This document shows positions 1-8,312 of a stretch of 64,000 nt of DNA, in pieces. Where the stretch lies: NCBI RefSeq assembly GCF_007558865.1, contig NZ_VLPK01000004.1, positions 1 through 64,000 on the forward strand. Reading direction: 5' to 3'. The DNA comes from Mucilaginibacter corticis. GTDB lineage: Bacteria > Bacteroidota > Bacteroidia > Sphingobacteriales > Sphingobacteriaceae. Under the pieces are notes generated by a model. The model ran no database searches. It was given only the letters and a program-made list of their open reading frames with translations, and was not told where the DNA came from. Made by a program: the position numbers and the translations under genes. Within the stretch, counting starts at the first letter, position 1; each line of letters opens with the position of its first letter.

Positions 1-756
1 TAATATACCCAATTGAAATATAAGGCGCTGTGTAAAATATAAGGACGGGCGTACATACCGCGGCAGTTTCCACCAGATCTTTTTAAACCAGGCCTTACGC
101 TCATTGGGCGATCCCCAAAACGCGGGCTTCTCTGCCTGTAATGCTGGCAACTGCATACGTTCTACTTCCTGCTGCGCTACCAGGTCGCTATAACGGTTAT
201 GCTTGTCTATCCAAAAGCTGATGTTGTTTTCTTTGAGATTTTCCTCGAGCAGATAACCATCTTTCCAAACCTCGGTTTTCCCCGGTACAACAAAGCGGTG
301 ATCCATTTTTTCGGTGGTGTCAGAGTATCCTATGCCATACCTGAACATCTTTAGCAAATAAAACGGGTAATAGCCACCGTGTTTTATCCAACGGCCTTTG
401 AAAAAGTTTTTGCGGTTAAAGTAGATGCCGTTTAGGCTGGCATGGTCCTCGTCTTTAAAATCGAGTAAACGTCGTTTTAATTCGGGGGTTACAATTTGAT
501 CAGCATCAAGGCAAATGACCCATGGCGTTTCTACGGGGCAATTTTTTAATGCAAAATCCCATTGCGAGGGGTGGTTCTCAAAGGCGTTGTAAAGAAGCTT
601 CGCGCCAAATTCTTCACCAATTTTAACGGTAGCATCTGTACTGCCCGAGTCTACAATAAATACCTGCGCATTCAGATCTGCTATGGATTGAAGTAGGCGT
701 GGTAAGTGCTGCTCTTCGTTATACGTTAAAATAATAAATGAATAAGTCGCGTTCAA
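1..756 (-). CDS. glycosyltransferase family 2, LPS-core type (3' end cut by window)
   Basis: The reverse strand is open from base 756 to the window edge and encodes at least 252 residues. It begins NATYSFIILTYNEEQHL, the typical N-terminus of a GT-A fold family 2 enzyme, followed by FIVDSGSTDAT and the DxD-type motif CLDADQ that would bind the metal-nucleotide sugar. The later part (FWGSPNERKAW, IWWKLPRYVRP, hydrophobic stretch) resembles LPS-core glycosyltransferases of the WaaE/KdtX group. The only start codon I see after the upstream stop is TTG at 754-756, which overlaps the stop of the upstream methyltransferase, suggesting translational coupling. Donor and acceptor sugars cannot be told. 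The C-terminus lies outside the window. Confidence 0.85.
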   Translation of the reverse strand, partial: MNATYSFIILTYNEEQHLPRLLQSIADLNAQVFIVDSGSTDATVKIGEEFGAKLLYNAFENHPSQWDFALKNCPVETPWVICLDADQIVTPELKRRLLDFKDEDHASLNGIYFNRKNFFKGRWIKHGGYYPFYLLKMFRYGIGYSDTTEKMDHRFVVPGKTEVWKDGYLLEENLKENNISFWIDKHNRYSDLVAQQEVERMQLPALQAEKPAFWGSPNERKAWFKKIWWKLPRYVRPSLYFTQRLIFQLGIL

Positions 757-1373
757 TTTAACCGGGCTTTTAGGATCATTGATTTATAAAAATACGGAAC
801 TCTTCCGCAGCCAATAAACTCTACATTTGAAAAGCCTGCATCTGTCAGCGCTTTGCTTAACGTCTTTCTCGACCACATTTTTATATGCCCGCCGTGCCAC
901 ATGGGGTCCATGTGGGTATCCCACTTATTAAACAGGCTAAGCGCCAGGTTTTTTAAATAGCCGTGGTAGGGAGTGGTAATTATAATTTCGCCGCTGCCGG
1001 CAAGCTGTTGTTTGCAGAAATTGATAAACCCCTCCGGGTCATACAAATGCTCAATAACTTCTGTTGATATGATGGTATCAAATTGCTGGCCCTGTAATTC
1101 GTCGGGCAACTTACCGGTAGACAGATCCTGCAGGAAAAACCTGTCGGGACTGGTTTCGCGGGCTATGGCTATGCCTTCGGTAGATGCATCTGTTCCGAAC
1201 GCGTTATAACCCATCTTTAACAGCAAATTGGCTAAATATCCGTTGCCGCAGCCCAGATCAAGTATGCACTTGTTTTTACTTTTATCCAATAAGGATAGTA
1301 TAGGCTGCTGTAAATAGGAAAAAGTATGCGCGGGGTCACTAACGTAGAAACCGTAATCTTTATAATCAGACAT
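753..1373 (-). CDS. class I SAM-dependent methyltransferase
   Basis: A 206-residue Rossmann-fold methyltransferase of the UbiG/Methyltransf_11-23 type. Motif I is CILDLGCGNGYLANLL at about residues 36-51, the acidic end of strand 2 is FGTDAST, and the post-motif is FDTIISTEVIEHLYDP. The substrate is unknown. It lies between glycosyltransferase genes, so a methyl group on surface polysaccharide or a lipid-linked sugar is the natural inference. Its ATG overlaps the end of the upstream glycosyltransferase by 8 nt and its own stop overlaps the downstream TTG start, so the three minus-strand genes look like one translationally coupled unit. Confidence 0.85.
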   Translation of the reverse strand: MSDYKDYGFYVSDPAHTFSYLQQPILSLLDKSKNKCILDLGCGNGYLANLLLKMGYNAFGTDASTEGIAIARETSPDRFFLQDLSTGKLPDELQGQQFDTIISTEVIEHLYDPEGFINFCKQQLAGSGEIIITTPYHGYLKNLALSLFNKWDTHMDPMWHGGHIKMWSRKTLSKALTDAGFSNVEFIGCGRVPYFYKSMILKARLN

Positions 1374-2223
1374 GGTTGATAACTTGCTGGTACATATCTA
1401 TATATTTTTTGATCAGTTGATCTTCATCAAAATCACGGTGAATTATTCCCGGGGCATCAAGGCTGATCTGTGCTAACTGGTCTGTTTTTGTTATGGCGAT
1501 ATCATTAATGGCCCCGCTTATTGATTGCGGCGTTGTTTCACAGACCCAACCCAATTTATTTTTAACCACATAAGCTGCCAGGCCAACCTGTTCGCTGATC
1601 AAAACCGGGGTGCCTGAGCTAAGACTCTCGATAACCACGTTGCCAAAATTTTCATTATAGGAAGGTAATACCAACAAGTCGTGATCGGCAAAAACATCAA
1701 ACTTGTTTTCGTTTTGAAAACCTATCCAACTGATGTTACTTTCGCTTTGGTTATACCGTGCAATGTTCTTTAATAGGTCAATATAAGCATTGTCGCCATC
1801 ACCGGCAATGGTTAAATGGTAGGGAATGGTCAGCAATGGCAACGCGTGTAACAAAATATCAAGGCCTTTTTTTTCTTCTATCCTTGAAAAGAAAAGCAGT
1901 TTCAAAACCTTACCGGCTGTTTTTTGGGGGATTGACGATGGGGCGATCTTAACAAAATTCGGGATGTCAAATATGCCCTTTGGGATAATAATTTTTGACA
2001 GGTCCTTCAATTCAGCGTTAGACGTGGCATGCAGGCATGACCGGCTTAACAAGCGTTTTCCCAGCAAATTATGCAGCAACTTTTTGGCGAGATTATTTTT
2101 GTTGGTAAATGAATAACTGCTCAATGTCCCCCGTGGTGAAATGATCACCGGTACATTACGGCTTACTGCCACAAATGCTGACAAGACTGAAACTAAATTC
2201 CACCAGAACAAGGGGATTAGCAT
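1366..2223 (-). pseudogene. glycosyltransferase family 4, N-terminally truncated
   Basis: The encoded 285 residues contain the second half of a GT-B fold family 4 enzyme: VPVIISPRGTLSSYS, LLFFSRIEEKKGLDIL, the nucleotide-sugar region LLVLPSYNENFGNVVIESLSSGTPVL and EQVGLA. Family members are usually 360-400 residues; the acceptor-binding N-terminal Rossmann portion is absent. Family-like sequence starts abruptly at WWNLVSVLS, whose Trp codons end at base 2205. The residues before it and the ATG at 2221-2223 are just the antisense of the neighbouring plus-strand glycosyltransferase. No promoter can belong to it natively. I infer a broken gene at a rearrangement or assembly junction and doubt it is functional. 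Confidence 0.75.
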
Positions 2224-2734
2224 GTCTACCGGAGATATTATCGGAATACTGAACTCTGACGATTATTTTGCGTATAACGATGTAATTAGCAGTGTTGCAG
2301 CCGCTTTTGCAGACCCTGATGTGGATATTGTTTACGGCGACCTGGATTATGTAGATCCAAACGGTAGGGTAGTACGCGAGTGGCGATCGGGAGCTTATAC
2401 AGAGGGGATGTTTAACTACGGATGGATGCCGCCGCATCCGACATTTTATTGCAGGCGGGGATTGTTTGAAAAATTGGGCTACTATGATCTGCAATATGGT
2501 ACCGCTGCCGATTACGAATTGATGCTAAGGTTTATGCATGCAAATACGGTTAAAGTGCATTACCTTAATAAGATTATGGTGAAGATGACTACAGGCGGGG
2601 CGAGTAATAGAAGCTATTCAAATCGGATCAAAGCGTGGCGGTCGGATTTGAAAGCAATGAGGAAAAATGGGGTGTCAATTCCCCTTATGTGCATAATTTT
2701 TAAACCCTTACGAAAAATATTTCAGTATATTTAA
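2207..2734 (+). pseudogene. glycosyltransferase family 2, N-terminally truncated
   Basis: The reading frame resumes a family 2 glycosyltransferase in the middle of its conserved core: NKGISMSTGDIIGILNSDD, with the NSDD metal-binding motif, then VYGDLDYV and the acceptor-loop region HPTFYCRRGLFEKLGYYD with TAADYELMLR. Full-length relatives carry about 70 more residues upstream (the SVITVVYN strand and the DGGSTDGT motif), which are missing. Family-like sequence begins at base 2207, two bases after the truncation of the opposite-strand glycosyltransferase. An internal ATG at 2222 could start a shorter product without the nucleotide-binding strand. Probably inactive. The gene is 57 bp upstream of a WecA-like transferase. 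Confidence 0.75.
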
Positions 2735-2791
2735 AAAAGGCAATATTATTGTAACGCGAATGTTACAAATTGACTTCAAACGTTAACGATT

Positions 2792-3949
2792 ATGCTAACA
2801 ACTTTACTTGTTGCTATTGATGCAGATGCTTTGGGATTAAATTCAATAATGGATTTTTTTTACCACTACCAGGTCGCTTATTATTTGTGTATTCTGGGCT
2901 TTGCAACTCTACTTTCGGCCATCGCTATCCCTTCAATTTTACATGTCGCCCGCGCCCGCCATTTATATGACGATATTGGCCATTTCAGAAAACAGCATGA
3001 TCATGGCATACCCCGTCTTGGCGGCGTAGCCATCTTTGTAAGCTTTGCCGTTACTGCCTTGGCGGTTAGTTTAATTGATAAAAACTTCCCGATAATTTAT
3101 ATCCTGATAGCCAGTATCGTGCTGTTTATCATGGGATTAAAGGATGATCTTTCAGGCGTGAACTTTAGTACCAAATTCCTGGTGCAGTTTATTGTAGCAT
3201 TGATATTGGTAGTACTTGGCGATATCCGTTTAACAAGTATGTATGGCGTGTTTGGCATCTATGACCTGCCTTTAGTAATGGGCTCTGCATTAACCGTTAT
3301 AGTCATTATCATGATCATTAACGCGTTTAACCTGATTGATGGTATTGATGGTTTGGCGGGTGTTACCGGCATTATGGTCAACGGCATATTTGCCATCCTG
3401 TTTCTGTACACAAAGCATTATGAACTGGCAGTTATTTCTCTGATTTTAGTTGGTGCCATCATCGGCTTTTTACGTTATAACATCAGCCCTGCCCAGATCT
3501 TTATGGGCGATACCGGGTCACTATTTATTGGGTTAATATCCGTGGTAATGGCTATTAAGTTTATAGAATTAAATAAGTTTTCCACACCGGGTGTACCGCA
3601 AATTTACTCTGCCCCGGCATTGACGGTAGCTATCATGGTAGGGCCTATTTTTGATACTATGCGTGTGTTTTTTGTACGCATTATGAGCGGCTCGTCGCCA
3701 TTCTCGGCAGATCGTAACCACATTCATCACCGTATTTTAAGGTTGGGTTTTAACCATACCCAAACTACGCTGATACTGGCCGGGCTTAACCTTGTGTCTG
3801 TCGCGTTTGCGCTTATGTTCAGCACGCTTGGTAATTTTACGTTGATCATTATCATCTTCACGATATCCATGCTGTTTAACTGGGGCGTAACTTTCATGAT
3901 CCGCTCAAAAGAGCGCGAAGGGCTTGCCTTGCGTAACTTGTTTATTTAG
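2792..3949 (+). CDS. WecA/TagO-like polyprenyl-phosphate sugar-1-phosphate transferase
   Basis: A 385-residue multi-pass membrane enzyme of the MraY/WecA family. It would transfer a sugar-1-phosphate (GlcNAc-1-P in characterised relatives) from UDP-sugar to undecaprenyl phosphate and so start O-antigen or other surface-glycan synthesis at the inner membrane. Diagnostic segments are HGIPRLGG (about 71-78), the catalytic Asp pair GLKDDLSG (about 115-122), NAFNLIDGIDGLAG (167-180), FMGDTGSLFIG and the cytoplasmic DRNHIHHRIL loop. The position next to glycosyltransferase genes fits. An internal Met at residue 20 is an alternative start. MraY itself is less likely, because no murein-cluster genes are near. 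Confidence 0.9.
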   Translation: MLTTLLVAIDADALGLNSIMDFFYHYQVAYYLCILGFATLLSAIAIPSILHVARARHLYDDIGHFRKQHDHGIPRLGGVAIFVSFAVTALAVSLIDKNFPIIYILIASIVLFIMGLKDDLSGVNFSTKFLVQFIVALILVVLGDIRLTSMYGVFGIYDLPLVMGSALTVIVIIMIINAFNLIDGIDGLAGVTGIMVNGIFAILFLYTKHYELAVISLILVGAIIGFLRYNISPAQIFMGDTGSLFIGLISVVMAIKFIELNKFSTPGVPQIYSAPALTVAIMVGPIFDTMRVFFVRIMSGSSPFSADRNHIHHRILRLGFNHTQTTLILAGLNLVSVAFALMFSTLGNFTLIIIIFTISMLFNWGVTFMIRSKEREGLALRNLFI

Positions 3950-4020
3950 CACCTAACTCCCTTAGTCTAATCTGAATGTTTGTTTCTGATTAAAGTTTAG
4001 ACTTACACACCTATTTTAGT

Positions 4021-4028
4021 TAAATTTG
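4021..4028 (+). promoter_or_regulatory. Bacteroidota -7 element of gap
   Basis: TAAATTTG is an exact match to TAnnTTTG and lies 24 bp before the gap ATG at 4053. Initiation would fall near 4033. This supports the ATG start over an upstream in-frame TTG, which lies inside the promoter element. Confidence 0.6.
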
Positions 4029-4052
4029 CGTTCTACCTATTTATTGAACGTA

Positions 4053-5051
4053 ATGAGAATAGCTATAAATGGATTTGGCAGGATAGGGCGCATATTTTTA
4101 CGCAACATTTTAGCTAAACCCGATATTGAGGTTGTAGCCATAAATGATCTGACAGATACACGTACGCTTGCACATCTTTTCAAGTATGATTCTGTACACC
4201 ATGGCTTTACGGGCACAGCGACTTTTGATGAGGAACACCTTTTCATCAACGATAAAAAAATAAAAATATTAGCGCAACGCGATCCCGAACAACTACCCTG
4301 GAAAGCGCTTGACATTGATCTGGTTATCGAATCCACAGGTAAATTTACTTCAAGGGAAGGTGCTGAAAAGCATCTAAAAGCAGGTGCAAAGCAGGTTATT
4401 ATATCCGCACCATCAACAGATAAAAATGTGCCTACGGTTGTTTTAGGCGTTAATGACGGCAAGGTTGATCTGCGGTCGGCTGTTTTATCAAATGCATCAT
4501 GTACCACCAATAACGTAGCCGCCATGGTAAAGATCCTGGACGAAAACTGGGGTATTATTGATGGTTATATCACAACCGTACATTCCATGACCGGCGACCA
4601 AAGCCTGCACGATACACCGCATAAAGATCTGCGCAGGGCAAGGGCTGCTTCGGCTTCTATCATCCCTACATCTACAGGTGCTGCAAAGGCAATTACTTCT
4701 ATCTTCCCGCACCTGGATGGCAAATTAGGTGGCGCGGGTATCCGTGTGCCTGTTTTAAACGGCTCGCTGACTGATTTTACCTGTATTTTACGATCACAGC
4801 CTACCGTGCAGGATATTAATCACGCCTTTAAACAGGCAGCGCAGGGTGATATGAAAAATATATTGGAATATACCGAAGACCCTATTGTATCCACAGATAT
4901 TATTGGTAACCCGCACAGTTGCGTGTTTGATGCCCAGTTAACCTCGATAGTGGGCGGATTGGTAAAAGTGGTTGGCTGGTATGATAATGAAATGGGCTAT
5001 TCAAACCGCCTGGCAGACCTGGTTGAGAAAATACATCTACTACATGATTAA
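4053..5051 (+). CDS. gap: glyceraldehyde-3-phosphate dehydrogenase, type I
   Basis: A 332-residue cytosolic enzyme that oxidises glyceraldehyde-3-phosphate to 1,3-bisphosphoglycerate. The NAD fold opens with MRIAINGFGRIGR; the Asp of VAINDLTD at about residue 32 suggests NAD rather than NADP use. The catalytic Cys lies in SNASCTTNN at about residue 150, with the partner His in TTVHSMTGDQ and the phosphate-binding DLRRARAAS and STGAAKA segments. I start it at ATG 4053 because the promoter element overlaps the earlier TTG. It overlaps the following GNAT gene by 8 nt and is followed by pgk, so two consecutive glycolytic steps are clustered. Confidence 0.97.
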   Translation: MRIAINGFGRIGRIFLRNILAKPDIEVVAINDLTDTRTLAHLFKYDSVHHGFTGTATFDEEHLFINDKKIKILAQRDPEQLPWKALDIDLVIESTGKFTSREGAEKHLKAGAKQVIISAPSTDKNVPTVVLGVNDGKVDLRSAVLSNASCTTNNVAAMVKILDENWGIIDGYITTVHSMTGDQSLHDTPHKDLRRARAASASIIPTSTGAAKAITSIFPHLDGKLGGAGIRVPVLNGSLTDFTCILRSQPTVQDINHAFKQAAQGDMKNILEYTEDPIVSTDIIGNPHSCVFDAQLTSIVGGLVKVVGWYDNEMGYSNRLADLVEKIHLLHD

Positions 5052-5478
5052 ATTTATAACTGTTGAAGAGTTGTTACCCTTACGTAACACCGTGTTGCGC
5101 GACGGAAAATTAACAGCGAATGAGTGTCGTTTCCCTACTGATACTATTGATGGTAATTTCCACCTGGGATATTTTATAAAAGGCGAGCTGGCCAGCATCG
5201 GTTCATTTCACCCGCAAAGCTATGGGCAGTTTACCGGCACCGGCTACCAGATCCGCGGTATGGCCACGGCCGAAAAATTTCAAGGGCAGGGGGTAGGCAC
5301 TAAACTACTCAACTTTGCTATTGCCTACCTGCACGGACAAAAGGCCAATTACGTTTGGTGCAACGGCCGTAAAAAGGCTATCAAGTTTTACCAGGATATA
5401 GGTTTCGAGATCGTATCGCCCGAGTTTGAAGTTCCGGCTATAGGCCCGCACCACGTTATGTATGCTAAGATCCAGTAG
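5044..5478 (+). CDS. GNAT family N-acetyltransferase
   Basis: A 144-residue GNAT-fold protein starting MIKFITVEELLPLR. The acetyl-CoA pyrophosphate loop is FQGQGVGTKLL, preceded by the strand QIRGMAT, and the C-terminal part has KAIKFYQDIGFEI, typical of the family. The substrate is not deducible. The start ATG lies inside the end of gap (8 nt overlap), which indicates co-transcription and probably translational coupling. It separates gap from pgk. Confidence 0.88.
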   Translation: MIKFITVEELLPLRNTVLRDGKLTANECRFPTDTIDGNFHLGYFIKGELASIGSFHPQSYGQFTGTGYQIRGMATAEKFQGQGVGTKLLNFAIAYLHGQKANYVWCNGRKKAIKFYQDIGFEIVSPEFEVPAIGPHHVMYAKIQ

Positions 5479-5605
5479 TTATTAACTGTTTTTGCCTTTA
5501 TATTCAGCTAAAATTACCTACTAAAAAGACCTTTTTTAATTTTTACGTTCGGAAATCAGAATTAAATGCTGATTTTGGCGGACTTTTAAAAAAGACCATA
5601 ATAGC

Positions 5606-6796
5606 ATGAAAACTATAGATCAAATAAAATTTACCGGTAAAAAAGCGCTTATCCGCGTTGATTTTAACGTCCCGTTAGATGAAAATGGCAAAGTTACAGA
5701 CGATAACCGTTTAACAGCAGCTATACCAACTATTAAAAAAATATTGACCGATGGTGGCGCTGTGATATTAATGTCGCACCTGGGCAGGCCAAAAAACGGA
5801 CCTAATGAAAAGGACTCGTTAAAACATGTTATCCCTAATTTGTCAGATCTGTTAGGTCAGCATGTTGAATTTGCTGATGATTGCATTGGCGAACAAGCTG
5901 TTGAAAAAGCCAAAGCGCTGTCAAACGGCGAGGTTTTACTGTTAGAGAACCTGCGTTTTTATAAAGAAGAAGAAAAAGGCGATGTTGAATTTGCTAAAAA
6001 ATTAGCCGCTCTTGGCGATGTCTATGTAAATGACGCGTTTGGCACCGCTCACCGTGCACACGCTTCAACGTCAATTATTGCACAGTTTTTCCCGGACTCC
6101 AAATACTTTGGTTATGTAATGGCCGGCGAATTAGCCAATGCCGAAAAAATACTGAACGGTGCAGAAAAACCTTTCACTGCCATTATGGGTGGTTCAAAGG
6201 TATCTGATAAGATCGAATTGATCGAGAAGCTATTAGATAAGGTAGATAACCTGATCATTGGCGGTGGTATGGCTTATACTTTTGCCAAAGCCAATGGCGG
6301 TAACATCGGTACTTCATTGGTTGAGCTGGATAAACTGCAACTGGCTTTAGACCTGGTGCAGAAAGCAAAAGATAAAGGTGTTAACCTGTTATTGCCTTTA
6401 GATAACGTTACTGCCGACGATTTTTCGAACAATGCCAATACCGGTGTTGCTAAAACAGGCCAAATCCCTGATGGCTGGATGGGTTTAGATATCGGCCCTG
6501 AAACTGTAGCGCTGTTTAGCAAGGTTGTTGAAGAATCAAAAACTATCCTTTGGAACGGCCCGATGGGGGTGTTTGAAATGGAGAAATTTTTGATAGGTAC
6601 AAAAGCCATTGCAGAAGCGGTTGTTAAAGCAACCCACAACGGTGCTTTCTCGCTAATAGGTGGCGGTGATTCTGCAGCAGCGGTATCTAAATTCGGCCTT
6701 ACCAAACAAGTTAGCTACGTATCAACAGGTGGCGGTGCATTGCTTGAGTACATGGAAGGTAAAGAATTGCCGGGTGTTAAAGCGATAAATGACTAA
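5606..6796 (+). CDS. pgk: phosphoglycerate kinase
   Basis: A 396-residue two-domain kinase making ATP from 1,3-bisphosphoglycerate. The signature RVDFNVPLD is near residue 17, the substrate-binding region is SHLGRPK, and later ENLRFYKEEEKGD, NDAFGTAHRAH, the hinge region MGGSKVSDKI, and the nucleotide-binding C-domain with GPMGVFE and GGGDSAAA. Length and motifs are canonical. A good intrinsic terminator follows at 6821. The 127-bp leader contains a small hairpin (AAATCAG/CTGATTT) but no exact -7 element. Confidence 0.97.
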   Translation: MKTIDQIKFTGKKALIRVDFNVPLDENGKVTDDNRLTAAIPTIKKILTDGGAVILMSHLGRPKNGPNEKDSLKHVIPNLSDLLGQHVEFADDCIGEQAVEKAKALSNGEVLLLENLRFYKEEEKGDVEFAKKLAALGDVYVNDAFGTAHRAHASTSIIAQFFPDSKYFGYVMAGELANAEKILNGAEKPFTAIMGGSKVSDKIELIEKLLDKVDNLIIGGGMAYTFAKANGGNIGTSLVELDKLQLALDLVQKAKDKGVNLLLPLDNVTADDFSNNANTGVAKTGQIPDGWMGLDIGPETVALFSKVVEESKTILWNGPMGVFEMEKFLIGTKAIAEAVVKATHNGAFSLIGGGDSAAAVSKFGLTKQVSYVSTGGGALLEYMEGKELPGVKAIND

Positions 6797-6820
6797 ACAC
6801 TAAGTAAAACATATTATAAA

Positions 6821-6846
6821 GGCTCCGATGGATCGGGGCCTTTTTT
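6821..6846 (+). terminator. intrinsic terminator of pgk
   Basis: GGCTCCGA, loop TGGA, then TCGGGGCC form an 8-bp stem with one G-T pair, followed directly by six T. It starts 24 bp after the pgk stop. Confidence 0.88.
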
Positions 6847-6950
6847 GTGAATTTAGCCCCGCGCGTCATTATGGGCGATAGCATATTGATTTCTACATAA
6901 GCCCATCAAACGGTTTTCTTGTCGCTTGGTGTCGCTAATGGCCTAGTTAC

Positions 6951-6992
6951 TTTACCTTAGAGTGAGTGTTGCGCAACACTCACTCAAGGTAA
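6951..6992. repeat. 20-bp-arm palindrome, single-base bulge
   Basis: Arms TTTACCTT-A-GAGTGAGTGTTG and CAACACTCACTCAAGGTAAA are complementary over 20 pairs with one extra A and a CG centre. It sits between pgk and the nadR-like gene, whose 3' ends converge. There is no T tract after the hairpin on either strand, so a simple intrinsic terminator is not supported. Confidence 0.75.
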
Positions 6993-7032
6993 AAAAACAA
7001 AGCCTACCTGCGGCTAAGAGCGCTACGAAGTA

Positions 7033-7596
7033 TCACTGATTCGCAAAAAACTCATCAATAGCCTTCACAGCGCTTTCATACCTGTCTTGCCCGGTACCGC
7101 TGATAACTATATAATTGGCATTTAACGCATCCAGTTCTTTGTACCATACATCCATAAAATGTTCGCGGAGGTGTGGGAAATCGCGCAGGGGGTCATCCTG
7201 CCATGGCAGGTCGATATTAAGCAGTAGGTAAAGATCATATTTATGATGGGGCAACGCGTCCAGTACTTCCTGTGGTGATTTTCCGAACATCTGGTCACTC
7301 CAGATCTTCACGGTGATAAATGTAGTGTCGCAGATCAAAATGCCGTTAGCTTTTGGTAAAAGAGTTTTCTCAAGCACTATTTGTCCATGAAACATATTGA
7401 TCTCATCCTGCCAGGTAGGGGGGGCGGTTAGTTTTTCACAGTATTCACGGGCATACTCAGGTACCCAAACCGTTTGGTAATGTTCGGCCAGGAAAGCCGA
7501 CATGGTTGATTTTCCCGTTGATTCAGGGCCTACTATGGCGATCTTTTTGATTTCGGATGTCGGATGTTCGATGTCGGATTTTTGAGTTGCAGACAT
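7033..7596 (-). CDS. NadR-like ribosylnicotinamide kinase (AAA family ATPase)
   Basis: A 187-residue P-loop kinase with IAIVGPESTGKST at about residues 19-31, then VPEYAREY, ICDTTFITVKIWS and a lid-like DPLRDFP segment, matching the C-terminal kinase domain of NadR. It would phosphorylate imported nicotinamide riboside to NMN in the cytosol. The NMN adenylyltransferase domain and the DNA-binding domain of enterobacterial NadR are absent. It is immediately downstream of pnuC. The first 16 or so residues are low in family character and are encoded by an intergenic word-repeat (TCGGATGT units), so the native N-terminus may start nearer IKKIAIVG, although no other ATG offers itself. Confidence 0.85.
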   Translation of the reverse strand: MSATQKSDIEHPTSEIKKIAIVGPESTGKSTMSAFLAEHYQTVWVPEYAREYCEKLTAPPTWQDEINMFHGQIVLEKTLLPKANGILICDTTFITVKIWSDQMFGKSPQEVLDALPHHKYDLYLLLNIDLPWQDDPLRDFPHLREHFMDVWYKELDALNANYIVISGTGQDRYESAVKAIDEFFANQ

Positions 7597-7668
7597 TTAA
7601 GAAATGCAATTAATGATTGCTAATTTACGATATAAATAAATTCGAAATTGAACATCCGAAATTTGATA
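7546..7668. repeat. degenerate word inverted repeat in the pnuC-nadR spacer
   Basis: Left arm 7549-7582 is built of GATTTCGGAT / GTCGGATGTTCGAT-type words; right arm 7641-7666 reads as the reverse complement (17 of 20 bases match over the best block). The left arm lies inside the 5' coding end of the nadR-like gene, the right arm ends at the pnuC stop. Confidence 0.65.
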
Positions 7669-8295
7669 TTAAATACCTTGCTTTTTCCAATCTCTTTTCC
7701 AGTCAAAATATCCCATTAAAGCTATTGCCACATAAATGGCATACATTACCGCAGTTAAATGCAGGTCCTTATAAATATAAACACCAACGTATACCACATC
7801 AACAAACACCCAGATTAGCCAGTTTTCTAATACCTTCCTGGCCAGGAAAAACTGGGCTACCAGGCTACAGGCTGTGCAAAAGCTATCCAAATAGGGGTAC
7901 GATGCCGTGGTATATTTTAAAACCGAACCCAACAGGAAAGTAAACAAAATTATCGCAGCTACAGACAGCAGGCCTTCTTTTCTTTTGATGCGCATTACCG
8001 GAGTTTTATCTTCTGAAGCCGGTTTTTTGCTCCAGTAATACCAGCCATATATATTGGTAGTTAAAAAGTAAAACTGCAGGCCCATATCGGCAAACAGATG
8101 GCTGTCAAAAAAGATAAAAATATAGATGACTACGCTGATGATGGCGAACGGCCAGTTCCAGATAATGTTTTTGGCGGCCAGGTAAACGCATAATAAACCG
8201 GTAATAACCCCAATTACTTCAAGTATTGATTGTTGTTGCCACCAGGTTTGCAGCGCGTGTATAATTCCCATTGCCAAATATAAAAAAACAGCCAT
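7669..8295 (-). CDS. pnuC: PnuC-type nicotinamide riboside transporter
   Basis: A 208-residue polytopic membrane protein with the PnuC hallmarks IWNWPFAIISVVIYI and NIYGWYYW and a late NWLIWVFVDVVYVGVYIYKDL segment. The PnuC family facilitates uptake of vitamin precursors; the adjacent kinase points to nicotinamide riboside rather than thiamine, by inference. The ATG at 8295 lies inside an 8-bp hairpin followed by seven T. A second in-frame ATG at 8269-8271 gives MGIIHALQTWW, a length closer to that typical of the family, and may be the true start. Confidence 0.9.
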   Translation of the reverse strand: MAVFLYLAMGIIHALQTWWQQQSILEVIGVITGLLCVYLAAKNIIWNWPFAIISVVIYIFIFFDSHLFADMGLQFYFLTTNIYGWYYWSKKPASEDKTPVMRIKRKEGLLSVAAIILFTFLLGSVLKYTTASYPYLDSFCTACSLVAQFFLARKVLENWLIWVFVDVVYVGVYIYKDLHLTAVMYAIYVAIALMGYFDWKRDWKKQGI

Positions 8296-8312
8296 GTTTT
8301 AATGTGGCTGTT
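8282..8312 (-). promoter_or_regulatory. terminator-like hairpin over the first pnuC ATG (possible attenuator)
   Basis: On the minus strand AACAGCCA, a 10-nt loop, TGGCTGTT and a run of T form a textbook intrinsic terminator shape. The first ATG of pnuC is inside it. On this strand it precedes, rather than follows, the gene, so it may attenuate transcription into pnuC. I cannot fit a known TPP or NAD riboswitch to the upstream sequence. Confidence 0.5.

Noticed and set aside
2749..2768. TTGTAAC/GTTACAA inverted repeat before the WecA-like gene as an operator
   Set aside because: Seven-base arms in an AT-rich spacer, with no overlap to a promoter element; not above chance.
4026..4052. Upstream TTG as the start of gap
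   Set aside because: It would place the promoter -7 element in the coding sequence and add nine residues before the invariant MRIAINGFGRIGR.
7617..7943. Plus-strand open frame over the pnuC 3' half and spacer
   Set aside because: It is antisense to a convincing transporter and starts in a word repeat; no family features.
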